Origin: Hirudinaria manillensis
Lineage: Eukaryota > Annelida > Clitellata > Hirudinida > Hirudinidae
Reading direction: 5' to 3'
Length of the DNA stretch: 64,000 nt
NCBI GenBank assembly: GCA_034509925.1
Contig: CM067534.1
Coordinates: forward strand, 4,471,501 to 4,535,500
Position 1 is the first letter of the stretch, and every line of letters starts with the position of its first letter. A program made the translations under genes and the position numbers. Positions 50,519 through 63,673 of this stretch are shown piece by piece. Below the pieces are notes generated by a model, which was not told the origin of the DNA, ran no database searches, and saw only the letters and a list, made by a program, of their open reading frames with translations.

Positions 50519-51443
50519 GTTAAACTTTCATTAGATGTAGTCACTCAATTCAGAAGATAATCTACAAATGCTTGAAATATTAAACACCAGTTTCTACCAG
50601 ATGTGAAATCACGAAATCACCAGATGAGAAGATATCGCAACACTCGTTAAACGTTGTTAAAACCCGCCAAATCCTTTATAAATATTTGGCTAACTGATCA
50701 GAGCTTATAAGCCCTAATGACTATTCAGTGTCAATTCACACTGTCAACCCAATTCCGTTGAGCCGCAAAATAACCTTAAAAATGTCACATTTACTCAAAA
50801 TAAACTAAAGAAAACGGTAAAAGAAGTCATTAGTTGTTGTCATCTTTGCCATTTACAAAGAGCAAACCTTTGCATCTGGCATCAAAATCAACCACAACAT
50901 AAGGTACACGTACAAAGGTAACCCTGTGCAGCAAGGCTGTTTTGAATGCTCGTCCGCCATACCTAATCTCTAGATGTCAGTTTTAGCTGTCAAAATGTCG
51001 AGAGAATAAAATACTTTAAAATGAACAAAAATAATTATATAAGGATTTGCGAATTAAGGTCAAAAACTCGAAGCGCGCAATTCTTTCCATGCATCTGCAA
51101 GGAGCATGGTAACTTTATCAGTTCATCCGAAGAAATTGTCTACCGTATTTAATGCTGAGATGGAATCCTTTAGTTTTTGGGTTTTGAATAAGCTTTGAAA
51201 GGCCACCTGAGTGCAACAAACTTCAGAAATGACCGATATGCGACGACTGTTGCGCATATTGTTAGTAAGTTGGTTTGAGCATACTATTCTGCATGTCCTC
51301 ATGTCCCTAAGGCCTAGGCAAATCAGATCTGCTTAACATTCAAGACCATCAATAAATGCTAAGCCTCGGCATGACATGGTGCAACGGGATGACGAATTAT
51401 AGGTTAAAATCTAGAACAAGTCCTGCAAGCCACCGGCTTGAAA
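50519..51443. other. Upstream region of ARFGEF3
   Basis: About 0.9 kb between the ARFGEF3 start codon and the hAT element. No coding potential was recognised. It should contain the ARFGEF3 promoter and 5' untranslated region, but no definable element was seen. Confidence 0.55.
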
Positions 51444-51451
51444 CTGTGCAG
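51444..51451. repeat. Left target-site duplication of the hAT element
   Basis: CTGTGCAG, identical to the 8 bases at 52591-52598 on the other side of the element. Eight-base duplications are diagnostic of hAT transposition. Confidence 0.85.
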
Positions 51452-52590
51452 TAGTGAACGACCGGGGACCCCGGACCCGGCTGAACCCCGGCCTTTTTTA
51501 CCACCGGGGTCCCGGCCCCGGCCCCGGTCCCGGCTTTTTAACATTCCCCGGCCCCGGTCCCGCCCCGGCTTAAATTCAACCGGGGTTTAGCCGGGGGTAA
51601 ACAAAAGTCGAATTTTTAGCTTTGTCAACTTAGATAAAATGTATTCATCATCCGACGAATCATAAAATATATCGTTCGGAGAGTTAAAGTCCTCAGGTAC
51701 AGCCGGCAAATTAGTGGAGTACGATAGAGCTCTTAAGTTATACTTAATGAATACTAAAGTTTCAACATTTTTGGGCAACAGTCTAATTCTCCCTTTTTGA
51801 ATAGACTGTGCCACTTTAAACTCCCGTTCACTATCACTTGAACTGGGAGGTGGGCTTAGGTAAATCCTTGCCAGCTTCGCCAATTCTGGTAACTCGCTCC
51901 TGTAAATTTTCCAGTAGGGCAGTGGGTCATCCGTTCTATTTATGCGCTTTTTTGAAAGGTAAGCCTCCAATTCCCTCTCTGCTTCGGGTGCTTTCTTTCC
52001 CGTAATTTCGGAAGCTTCTTCTCTCAATACTTCTTCCCACAGGTCGTTGTCCTTGCTTGAATGACCCTCCTCTGTTCCTGAACAAGAAGCAGGCACCCTC
52101 CCATCAAAAGGAGCCTGAGAAAGTTGCCTTAACTCGATGGAGTTAAATAAACATCATCGGCTGGAACCTGGAATGATGTCCTTAAAACTATGAGTTTTAA
52201 AAAAATTACCGTTTAACTTTCCTCACTTTGGCCTTCACAAAACAGTAATCGATTAGTATTCAAAAAGATTTGATTTTCATGAGATTCCATCAACGATTTA
52301 ATGTTTTTCTAAGTTTTCGCAACGGAGCGTGGAAAAGTTGTCGTTGTGAAAAATTTTTTTTATTATAGGTTTTACAGAATATCTTTGACATAATAAGCAT
52401 ACTTATATATTATTTGACGTTTACAACATGTTTAGAGAATAAAAGCACCGTTAGTTAACGATATTATAGATGGCCTCCCCAACCCCGGCCCCGGCTAACC
52501 CGGCCCGCCTGAACCCCGGCCCCGGCTGCCCCCGGCAACCGCTCCCCCTACCCCGGTCCCGGCTAAAATTGTCGCCCCGGTCGATCACTA
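51452..52590 (-). mobile_element. hAT-family DNA transposon, internally deleted (1139 bp)
   Basis: The terminal inverted repeats are TAGTGAACGACCGGGG at the left and TAGTGATCGACCGGGG (reverse-complement of the right end), 15 of 16 identical, and begin with a pattern usual for hAT ends. Both are bordered by the 8-bp duplication CTGTGCAG. Inside each end lies a GC-rich subterminal region of reiterated CCCCGGCCCCGG words (51462-51596 and 52480-52580), striking in this AT-rich window. The centre codes only the C-terminal part of a transposase, so this copy cannot be autonomous. Confidence 0.85.
51587..52096 (-). pseudogene. hAT transposase C-terminal fragment (dimerisation domain)
   Basis: A 169-codon open frame without a proper start; the frame is open a further 50 or so bases upstream. 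It contains the hAT dimerisation signature: PLPYWKIYRSELPELAKLAR, then SSSDSEREFKVAQSIQKGR and RLLPKNVETLVFIKYNLR. The N-terminal BED finger and catalytic core are absent. The frame runs to an acidic tail and ends inside the GC-rich subterminal repeat. Uninterrupted reading suggests recent deletion or a recently mobilised internally deleted copy. Confidence 0.85.
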
Positions 52591-52598
52591 CTGTGCAG
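52591..52598. repeat. Right target-site duplication of the hAT element
   Basis: CTGTGCAG, the exact copy of 51444-51451. Confidence 0.85.
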
Positions 52599-53162
52599 AC
52601 GTTACATTTGCGCACATGGCTTGTAAAAAATAAGAGGGACATCAATCGTCCAATACTTCAATCAACACTTAATAAACTTTATCCCCAGTTCAGAGGAATT
52701 TGTAATACGTAATTTGTGTCTCAAATAGAATTTGTGCAAGGAAACTCTAGCTTAATTGTTATTATTTCCACAATGTGATGGAAGACCTCAACATTTTTGT
52801 ACCTCAGGCTGTTAGACAACAGCTATTCTGTTACTAATCAAAGTATTGCAATAATAAAACTCATATTTATTAAAAACAATTAAAAAGAATTTTTATTCAG
52901 ACCATTCCTTGAAAAATATTTTCAAAAATGTGATAAAATTGAAATCAATGCAAAGAGGATAAAGTGATCACATTATCAAACAACTGCTTTTCATCAAAAA
53001 ATGACAAAAAAATTCAAATCAATTTAGCGACACCTTCTGCTCAGATAACGACGTCAAGTAATTTGCGTGAAATATAATTTTTGGAATAAACTACCTAATA
53101 TCGGTAGTGGTTCAACGTTTCCAAATATTTGGCAAGAAAAATGCAGTGAAATTGTAACAAAA
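52599..53162. other. Intergenic, MAP3K4 3' side
   Basis: AT-rich DNA with minus-strand AATAAA signals (TTTATT at 52866 and 52892) about 270-300 nt beyond the MAP3K4 stop. No other feature was seen. Confidence 0.65.
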
Positions 53163-56100
53163 TCAACTCTCGAGGTCATCATCTTCACTTATCTGAAAAT
53201 TCAAATTTGAGACGAGAATTATTTAGAAATGTAAGAATAAAATAAAACAAATAAAAGATTTCAATAAATAATAAAACAACTAGAAGATCGGACCTTAACG
53301 AACGGATGGTCGATGAGCTGCTCTGCAGTCCACCTCTTCTCGTCATCGGTATCGAGACAGTGCCCGATGAATTCCTTTCCCTCTTCGCTCAGTACCTCGG
53401 GAATCTGAGGCACGGCCCCGCTGCCGACCTTGAAGAATATTTGTATTTTGCTTTCAAGTTCTGGCCACGGTCTCTGCAAAGAAATTTAAAAAAATAAAAA
53501 AAAACCAACAAAGTAGAGTTTGACTCAATTGAGTTATTAAAAAATTTCCTTTTAAATTTGAAGACATTTATGCAATTTATTTATTTATTTAAATTCAATT
53601 TATTCATTTATTTAATTCTCACCGTTCCAGTCGTCATCTGGATGATGACGCATCCAAAACTCCAAATGTCAGCAGCCCTTCCGTAACCTTTCAGGGCGTT
53701 CCCTCTGATGACCTCTGGAGCCATGAAAGCTGTCAAAATGGAGTTCAATGTCATGGCCACCAATGAAATGCCACAAAAGTAAAATTGAAGTTGAGCAGAA
53801 TTGGAAATAACTGGTAATTATTATTTAATAAATGAAAATGTTATTAGATAGTCAGACTAAGATTACATAACGTTAATAATATCAATAAAACTCAATAAAT
53901 GAATAAAGGATCATTACCAGGCGTGCCAACATATTCGTTCAACTCTCCAGCCATTGTCGTGTGACTTTTGAGCTTCACGGAGCAACCGAAATCTCCCAGT
54001 TTTATGGAATTGTTTGGCATGAGGAAGACGTTGGCACCTTAATAAGAATTCAGGGTTTAATTTAGGAAATAAAAAAAAAATAAAATAAAATAAAAATAAA
54101 ATAATTAATCTAATTAAATAAATAAGCTACATTTAATTCTGAAATCTGCAATAATAATAAAGAAAAGAAAATCATAAACACAAAGCACTAAATGAACTAT
54201 GCAGAAGCAACAAGCCAATTGGAATAATTTCATCGATACTCTATTCATTAACTCATTAACATTCTATTCTTGAACTCATTTGCATATTATATATATATAT
54301 ATATATAATATATTAATTATTATATATAGGTTGCAGCGACCTCGTTGATTTTAATTCGTTTATTTTCATATGAATATCAATTGATTCGCATTCAGTCATT
54401 ACTGTCCAACCTTTGATGTCCCTGTGGACAATGTCGTGTGAGTGCAGGACATAAATGGCCTGCAGAATCTCATTTGAATATTTCCTAATCATGTGCTCAT
54501 CCAAGCCCTGCTTTGCCAGGTCCTCGATGGTGCCGTTCTGGCAATATTCCATGAATATGATCATCTCGTCCTGTAGAATAATCAGAATAATAAGGTTATC
54601 ACCGTGACAGATAAAAAAAGTTAATAAATAAACCTGGCTAAATAAAACATGATTTAAGCAATTTGTTTGTGTTGATTTGCATAGCTTTAGATGTGCTCCG
54701 GCCAAATGCTGCTTGCGATGATGCGAGATGAGTTTGGAATGTTATGAGAGTGCAACAACAACAAGAACATCAGAGTACAACAATAAGAGCACAAGAATAT
54801 AACAATGACAACAAGAACACAAGAATACAACAAGAACCTACCCGATACATCTCCACTCCAAAGTACTGCACGAGACTTTTGTGTTTAATACCTTCGAATG
54901 TTTTGATCTCCTCGTCAATTTTCCTGATTGCTTGGTGGTCGTTTGGTTGGAGTTTAATCTGCAATTATTTATTTTTTTACATATTTATGTAGTTATTTAC
55001 TTATGTAGTTATTTACTTATGTATTTAATTATTTATTTATCGATTCACCACCACATTCTATTTCTGTACAACAATTAATGAGTTATGAAATTAGCACATA
55101 ACTTATTATTCACACATTTGCATAATATTATTTATTACAATTTATTAAATATTATTAAATTTATTAATGGTAAACATTCACAAAGATTGTTAAGACTTTT
55201 AAGTAACAACTTTAATAACCATTGTAATAATTAGACATGATTACCTCTTTCATGGCCATGAGAACATCATTATCAAGATTGATTGCAATGTAAACCTTTC
55301 CAAACTGTCCCTCACCTAAAAAAAGAAAATTATTATTATTATTTAATATTAATAATTATTAATTATTTTAATTAATTTTTAATTATTATTTAAAGAATCT
55401 TAACGACTCGTAATAATTGGAATTGTTTAATAATTCCTTTTAATAACTTAAGACATCACACGCCATTGCAACAACACCAAAAGGCTAAAGACAATATAAA
55501 GTTAACTGCCATCTTGCAACAACAACCAACCTATCTTGATTCCCCTCTGCCACTTGAACTTCACCCTTCGCATCCGCACGGCACTGTCGATGTCGGGTCG
55601 CGCGTTGGACACCTGTCCAATCACTTTGCTCTTCACCAGGTGCGCGTTCCTTTCCCTGTCGAGGTCGCTTATTGCGGACATCACGCAACGTTGTTGACGT
55701 GAATTCCTTCTCGTCGAGTTCGTGCCTTCTGCTCGAGTGAATGAATGAACGAATGAATGAATGGTTGCATTACATTATTTTGGTCATTAAAAAAAAATCT
55801 GAGATAAGAAATACCTGTTAATCCATCCACAGAAAGATCTGCAAGCGATGACTTTAGGACTGAATAAGAACTGGCACCTACAACAACATGCATCATAACA
55901 TACATAACCAGAGGCAACAAATAGAACAAAGAATCAAAGACAGATAACCATCTGATCATCCTATAATTGAATAGCATCAAGCATCATCAAAGTCATGGAA
56001 TTGGATTGCAAGTTAAGGTTTTGCAAACTTAATGTGTTTAAAGATAGACATGGAAAGACTGCAAATGTAAAAGTGTCTAAAGAACTCCTTATAAAACAGC

Positions 56101-59100
56101 TGTTTATTTATAAAAACAAAACTATCTGCACAAAAAAGTGATAAAGGACTTGAAATAACGTTGGAACTGTTGTTGCTGTTGCTGGAGTTGTTGGAAATGG
56201 ACCGCGACGGAGAAGCGTAGGACCTCCGGGTGGACAAGGAAATGCTTTTAAGCGACTTGTTGTGGATCACGTCCGGACTGCAGCCAGCTGCAACGATCAG
56301 AGCCATCTACATTTGCGCCCTCTTTTTTGTAATAATTAATTTTAATCATGTGCAATCATAACTTTTTTGTCTAAAGTTAATCTCCTTTTAAAGAAGACAA
56401 ACTTGGTTTGGTGCCAATGACGTGACTTATGCAACAGTTGATATCTCTCATGAGGTCCTGTCGAGTGATCAATCAATAATCAAAATATTAAATATCATCA
56501 CCACCACCACCACCACCACCATCCTCACCACCACCACCATCATCATCATCACCATTGTTTAATTACAATTAACTTCAACCAATCCAGTGATATCCTTCAG
56601 ATAGAATAACAAGCATTTATATATGAATAAATAAATAAATAATCAATTAAATAAACAAATAAAAGCCTCTTCCAACTCACATTGAACTCATCATCATTGA
56701 GGTAATTGAGATTCTTGGGTTCGCAGGAAATCTTCAAGAACTCAAAACCGTGAGATGCCCACCTGTTTTGATCGGTTGAATATTTAATTTATTATATATA
56801 ATATTTATTTAAATATATAATTTAATATGTAATATTTAATTTAATATATAATATTTAATATATAATATTTAATTAAATATGTATATATATATATATTTAA
56901 CATATATATAACATTTATTTTAATATCGAACTTAATTTATATTTAAACTAATGCTTAAGACAGCAGCCACAACAACAATAAGTGCCACGTAAGTGCAGTT
57001 CAACAGAGCGGAACGACATTTGACCTCGGCTTGACCCCTCTTCCCCGGTCACATGACTGTGCAAAGTTCATCCAATCCTTGGCAAACTCGATCATGGCAC
57101 GCGAGAGTTCGCCTTTCATTTCTCCGGAGACGAGACGAAGCAACTCTTTGTGGTACTGAAATTCAGTTGTAAGCACACTTGTACGTAATTCTTCGTACGT
57201 GTACGTACTTAACGACCGTGGTCGTCGCACGATCGCAAGAATAACAAGTTCGAGCAAAACGCATTAACATTTGTAACATCCTCAACATAATTCCACTCAT
57301 TTTAGAAATCCTTATCTGAATTACAGATAACCTGCTCTGTATTTGACAAATGAATTTGTCCAAAAACTGGAGCATTTTTCATTCAATTATTATTTATTAT
57401 ATTAATTCAAATTAATATTTATTCAAAGATATTTTTTATATGCTCAATGTCTGGACTAACCAAATAACAAAGAAGACATTATCTTTATCATAGCATTTGT
57501 AATCATCATCATCATCATCATCATCAACAACAACAACAAAGATCATTATCAAGAAACCTCAAATGCAGATGTGAAGCAATAGTTGATAGTCTCCTTGTTA
57601 GACTTGAGAACTATATTCTTCTCTGCCTCCTCCACGTCCACCTGTTCCGCTTCACTGAGTTTCTCGATGATGCGCGACAACCCCTCCACTATTCGAACTC
57701 TCAGATCCAAAGCACAATTCTGTAGGTGTTGACATTATAAAAGACTTTAAAACAAGTTTTAAAAACAGTGGTTTTATGCGTTTAACTTAATTAATTATAT
57801 TTAGTCATAAAAAGATAACGAGGAGATAATAATAATAAGAAGAAGAAATAATTAGATACGAATACCTTGAGATAGTTGAGTGAATTTGAAATTGAACGAT
57901 GGCAGGACATTTGCTCCGTTTTCAGGAGGAGGTGTTCACCCATGAAATCCTCAAATATTTTCCTAATTGTGGCCAGCTTCAGGGAATGCATGGCCAACAG
58001 AAGCCAGCCATTTATCTGCTAATTAATTAATTTAATCGATTAAATAAATTAGTATTAAATAATTAATTAGTTGTTAAATTAAAATAATAATTAGTTAATT
58101 ATTAAACTCATTTAAACTGTTACTTTTAAACAAGCGATTAACCGATCGACCCAACCTCCAAACGATCGAGGGACGCGACGACCTCAGAGGTCAACTCGAA
58201 GACGACCTTTTCACCTGCCCAGGCGGACGAATCGAAGGCGTCTGCATTCGTGAAAATCACGTAGCAGGGAACCAGGTTGCCGGCCTCGAAGTCGTGGAAA
58301 GGATTCTCGTGCTCGGAGGAAACGGTGGACAAGAGTCTGGAAACGTGGTGCGGGTCGAGAGAAGCGCTCTTTGGAACGAAGACGAGGTGATTAGGCTTTT
58401 CGGAAAACAAGATCTGAGATGAAGTCAAAAAGACGTTGATTAAAAAAACTGTTTAATGAATAATTTAATTGCATTAAAAGTGAATTAAACAATATTTAAT
58501 GGCATTAAAACTGAATATAAAAACATTATTTAATAATTAATTTAATGGCATTAAAACTGAATATAAAAACATTATTTAATAATTAATTTAATGGCATTAA
58601 AATTGAACATAAAAATATTATGGTGTGCCTTGGTTTTATTGCATCAGTTACAAAAGTCAACAGCTTTGAATGTTTAAATTGAAATAAAATAAAACAAAAT
58701 CAAAATGGCAAATAAAACAAAACAAAATCAATCAAAACTGCAACTTTATCTTCTCACTTGAACGTGATCATTGACCCACAAAACTTCAAGTATCACTTTG
58801 AGAGGCGCATTAGCCACATACTGTGCTGCCACCTCTAAATCCTTGAAAGAAAAGAAAGAAATATTTATTATAAAATATTCATTCATTTTTAATATGTCAA
58901 GTGAGTTGTCAGCTGATTGAATCGTGATAATAATGGAATAGTTTTGAGTAGACTTTGATTAAAATAATAATAATAATGAAATAATGATAGCAACAACACC
59001 AAACAACAACAATCACAACGACAGTCCAACATTTACAACTTCAACAACCTACTTTCTTCAACATTTTAGCAAAAGCCAAGGCCTTGTAAGATCTTTCTCG

Positions 59101-62100
59101 TGCCTCGTTAAAGTGCAGTTTCAAATCTCTGCCCAGTTGAACCATGCACTGCCTGATGACCATTAAACAATGAATTGCATTATTGATGATGAATTGCATT
59201 ATTGATGATGAATTGCATTATTAATAATGAATTGCATTATTAATGATGAATTGCATTATTAATCAATTGCACTGTTTATCATGGAATGCCAAGCGAAACT
59301 TTGACCTGAATTCCGACGATTTGCTTCTCGTGGGTTCTCCGTTGTTCAGAGATTCTAGAGCAGAATTTGCAAGGAATTGGTTGACACACTCGTCGACCCT
59401 CGAATCCAAGAAGTCTGATATGGACCTGATGAGGCTGGAGGCCATGGCGCTTGTTAATCAAAGGAATGATTTTTGAAATTGTTTAACTAATTACTTCATT
59501 TAACAATTTAATTATTCAAATAACTTAGCAGACACTTAACTTTTATCCAGTGACTGAACGAAATGATTGAAGTTTGATATATTCAAATGGATGGCACGAG
59601 AGGCGAATGAACTCACCAGAATCTGTTTCCTGCATAAGCTTCGCCATTTCTAACGGAGGAGCAGATTTTCATGAAGTTCCACTCCTTCTCAAGAAAGTTC
59701 TTGAGCTCCTTTGACATCTCTGGAAGCTGCTGCAACTCATTCATGAACTGCTGCATGTGGTTGAAATAAACCTGAAGAAGATTATCAGTTTCCCAATTGA
59801 AATAAAAACATTCTTAATAATTATTTAATGAGAATTATGGCATCTTTTTAGTGGCTAATTTATTATCTTAAAGTAAACTCCACTAAAGTGCTTTTTGAAA
59901 GCATGTTCTTGAAGTAGAAAAACACTATGCTAACGAGCTGCAAATCACGAACATCGCAGAGCCATTTCACAAGCCGACACAATTTTCAAGCAACAATAAC
60001 ACGTTGTTGCATATCTTTGTATACACAACAATGAATCTTTAAACCATTAGCAAGAATAAATTAACCACTCATCTTCTGTTTTAAATGCTTAAAGATCATC
60101 AAACAAAGATTTCAAACTTCTGATTCAAATTAAGAGCTCCAAACCTGCAGCATCTTCATCAAATCATCTTCCAATTTTTCCATCTCGGCCTCGTGACTCG
60201 AAGTACACTCGATCGACGAGATGAGCTTCAGATAATAGTACTTCCAATCGATTACAGAACTAAGTACTTCTTTGCATTCATGGATCAACTGCAATGTTTC
60301 CGTATTCCATATTGTTTATAAGTTCATATATACATATATTCATACATACATTCATACATACATACATTCACACATACATATATATACACAAACTTATTAT
60401 AAAGAAGAATTTATTGTATACTATGGTATGATGGTCGCAAAGTGATCAAACTGATGTTAGTGATCCAATGTAGCAGTAAAAGTAATATTATATAGCACGT
60501 GTATATAGCATATAAAAATAAATTCCTTTGCTTAATCAAATATTCAAAACTTAAAACCATCACATGAGCTCATATACAACGTATATTATAAATTCTAAAA
60601 TCCCTATTATATATACAACGTGTATTATATATTCTAAAATCCCTATTATATATACATCATATATTATATATTCCTTATTAGTGTACTTCATCAAACAAAC
60701 CTTAACTTTTACATTAAAACTTATGCTAAAAAGATTTGTCATTGATTCTTCATTATTTAAATGAATCTGTATTTTATGTTTCAATTATTTTGTGATTACT
60801 GTTTATTTCTTTTTCAGCAACTTTTAAGCAATTATTCAATAAATTAGTGCCTATCAAATGTGAACTGGTATCTGGTAACTGGTATCAACAATTTCTTGGG
60901 ACCAATTCTTGATCATATCTTCATCTATTTCTACTTTTATAGCACTTACAGGTGCATAGTTTTGCATAGTTGATGGCAATAAAACCAAATGCCATGCAAA
61001 GATGTCATATCCTCACAACCCTATTTGCATACAAGTCTCTTGATTAAGAACTCCACGGAAGGTAAAAAAAAAATTATGCAGGAAATTTTTGATGAAGATG
61101 TTGTTGATGGTGACAATGGCAAAGTAAATTTTCAAAGGTCCCTCAATAATTAAGATCGTTAAATAACTTATCAAGCATTGGTTTCAACTCACAGTCCTTA
61201 AGATATACAAGGACGGCTCTTTTTTTGGTTGCCTTTCGAGTCTCAACTTGAGGCATTCGTGGATGATGTCAAGAGGCACGTGGCACAAGAAGTGGTAGAT
61301 GCATGAAAAGGATGGCAGTCCCATTTCCAGCATGTAGTCTTTGATTGTTTTCCCCTTCAAAACAAATTAATAGATTATTTGCTATTCAATGGCAGGCAGA
61401 TTTTGTTGTGCAAATGAAATTGAAATATAAAATTAAAAAATTAAATTTAAAATTAAAAGTTATATCATTGGAAATAGTGATATCATTTGAATCTTGCATT
61501 TATGTGCAAAAATTAGTAAAAAAAGGTCACAAGATCAACAGACATCAGATTTATTTATGGGTGTTTCCATGGAATCGAGTGCCTCCCGAGTCTTGTTGAG
61601 CGTCTTGTCCACCATCTGCCTGATTCTGTTGCAAAACTTCCTCATGCCGGTTCTTTTGAGGTTCCTGTCGACGTAGTGCCTGTATATGGAAGTGGTCGAC
61701 GTCGGGATGGCTTCGAGACTGTCGGCACTGGTTATGGAAGACTTGGAGGGCAGTCTGCCACCGTTAAACCCACTCATGAAGTCGGATTCAAAGGTAACGC
61801 TTTTTAACGGCTGAATGGGGGCATTGCCCTCAGACCTAACGTCGCGTTCGGTGTTTTCGTCTTCTTCTTCTTCCTCCTCCTCCTCAACATCACAACCATT
61901 GGTTTCATCCCCACCCTCATCTTCATCAAAGTCCTTCTCATCATTTCCAGTTTCAAGCTCCATGTTTGAATCTTCGTTGTTCTCGATCAGCGAAACGTCC
62001 CACGTACCAAAAATGTTACCCTTCGATGCATCCGACGATCTTCCAAAGTTCTGCAAGATGTACCCGATCCTTGACGGGTCGATGCACGACCATAGGGAAC

Positions 62101-63536
62101 ATTCCTTGTACAAACTGAACGTCACCAGGTCCAAAATTGACTTGAGCTGCTGGAAGAGATCCCTGGAAATATTGAACCAAAGATAGAGGCTGGAAATTCT
62201 CCCCTGCACTTCCTCACTGCCATAAATGGGGCATCCCTTCAGAAGTGCCTTCTGGGTTGGATAAAGGGATTCTATGTAGTCTAATGTCTTCATCAAATTC
62301 ATCGACTGAACTGAGGCATCACAATACAACTGCAATATTTTCCCAGGGCACGTCTCAAACATGCTTTCGGCCGATGGAATCGGGTCATCGTCAGGCACGT
62401 TGCAACACGCGCAAGTGTCTAATCTCGGAAGGTCTGTCACGAGTGGTGAAGTTTCTGACGAACAAACCCTTCCGAGAATAAAAAACATAAACTTATAAAA
62501 GAGGCAATGAGAGAAAGGCAATGTTTTAAATATATGATCTTAAAACCTAAAAGACAGCAATCCATCGATGCTGGTGGGTATGTTCTCTCGGCATCTCATG
62601 AAGACGGCATCTTGCTGATATGGCAACATGTTATTCAAATGAGCTTGAAGTTCAAGCCATGCAATGTCTCCAAATTGACTTCTCCAAAGTTCCTCCTCAC
62701 TGCTCATCTGTCTGTTGCAAGCGTGCCTCCTCATATCTTTGTCCCTACCTATGTGAAAATTCAGGTAATTTGTACTGCATTATAAAGCTTACTAGAGATT
62801 TCAAGAAAATATGAAAATAATTAAGATATCTTCTAGGTTCTGAAACATCTTCTAATTATCTGAATAAATAAGCATTTGTAATTTTAACAGAACCTCGACT
62901 CTTAATCTCACTTTTTCCCAGGTCGATGAGCAAAGAAAAGTTTTTGTAGAAAGAAACTCGGTCGGAGCCAAAAAATGGAGACGAGGCATTCATAAACCTT
63001 GGTGGGCATGTTTTCAATGAAGAGTCCTGTTCAGTAGTTATTTTGCAGACTGGCATGGAATCCAAGCACTTGTACTTCTGGCTTGTCACCACAATTGGTG
63101 GTAAAGAATTTGGTCCAGAGCTGCTTTCAACACTGTCTAGAAATCTTCCATGATTGTTGAGCTGCTTCAGATTTCTTTCAGAATTTCTGGTTTTGGTAAG
63201 GCTTTTGGAAAGCCCATAGGGATTGCTGGTACGATAGGTTTCGACACCCTCGGTCTCAGAATCAAATACGGTGCTTATGAGACCATTGTGGTTATAGGGG
63301 GTTGTTTCCTTCCCTGATGATTTCTGCTGCCTCGATCTTTTTGATTTGTTCTTTCTTTTATGAGCTGATCTGGATGTTTTTGGAGTGCTGGAATAAAGCT
63401 CCAGCTCATGCGTATCACAAAAATCCAGTGACTTCAAGGAATGCAATTCTGAAGCACTCACATATCCTGAATTTGTTTGCAAATCTTCAGCAAGTCTTAA
63501 AATATAACATCTTAATATCAAATGCGGTTTAAACAT
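53163..63536 (-). CDS. MAP3K4: MAP kinase kinase kinase 4 (MEKK4) homologue (25 exons)
   Basis: Exons: 63536-62912, 62748-62547, 62468-61544, 61354-61193, 60288-60145, 59771-59617, 59449-59306, 59152-59053, 58841-58758, 58413-58156, 58015-57866, 57719-57558, 57155-57025, 56762-56681, 56457-56403, 56287-56150, 55877-55815, 55728-55531, 55315-55245, 54958-54842, 54570-54411, 54037-53918, 53729-53623, 53473-53294, 53192-53163. All phases join: 4563 nt, 1520 aa (human about 1608). MAP3K4 phosphorylates MKK3/6 and MKK4/7 in stress signalling to p38 and JNK. The kinase domain (about aa 1250-1515) is complete: [32 protein letters not shown] and MAPEV. The long N-terminal regulatory part matches the family in [30 protein letters not shown] and [10 protein letters not shown]. 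The first exon starts at the first ATG of an open frame and could be preceded by another exon. The splice site at 62748 was chosen by phase. Confidence 0.92.
54284..54328. repeat. (TA)n tract in MAP3K4 intron
   Basis: Short TA dinucleotide run downstream (gene order) of the exon carrying the HRD motif. Confidence 0.8.
56495..56555. repeat. CAC/CAT trinucleotide run in MAP3K4 intron
   Basis: (CAC)n then (CAT)n between exons 56762-56681 and 56457-56403. Not coding. Confidence 0.85.
58455..58622. repeat. 46-bp tandem repeat in MAP3K4 intron
   Basis: Exact 46-bp period: GGCATTAAAA begins at 58501, 58547 and 58593, with a diverged copy before. It follows the exon 58841-58758... by position lies between that exon and 58413-58156, so it is intronic. 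Confidence 0.9.
59168..59270. repeat. 19-bp tandem repeat in MAP3K4 intron
   Basis: Five copies of a 19-bp unit, GAATTGCATTATTGATGAT, with single-base variants, between exons 59449-59306 and 59152-59053. It almost fills the 153-bp intron. Confidence 0.9.
60575..60675. repeat. 39-bp tandem repeat in MAP3K4 intron
   Basis: Two and a half copies of a unit containing TTCTAAAATCCCTATTATAT followed by ACAACGT, in the long intron between exons 61354-61193 and 60288-60145. Confidence 0.85.
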
Positions 63537-63673
63537 TTTGACGATGGTTTAATTAATATCTGTTGTTCCTAAACATGCAATCATTCTTTAAGATTCAAAT
63601 CTTTAATACTTAAATCTGATTATTTTCGCGAGGATAATGGTAGGTAAGCACAAAAACTCTTTAATGTGCAAAA

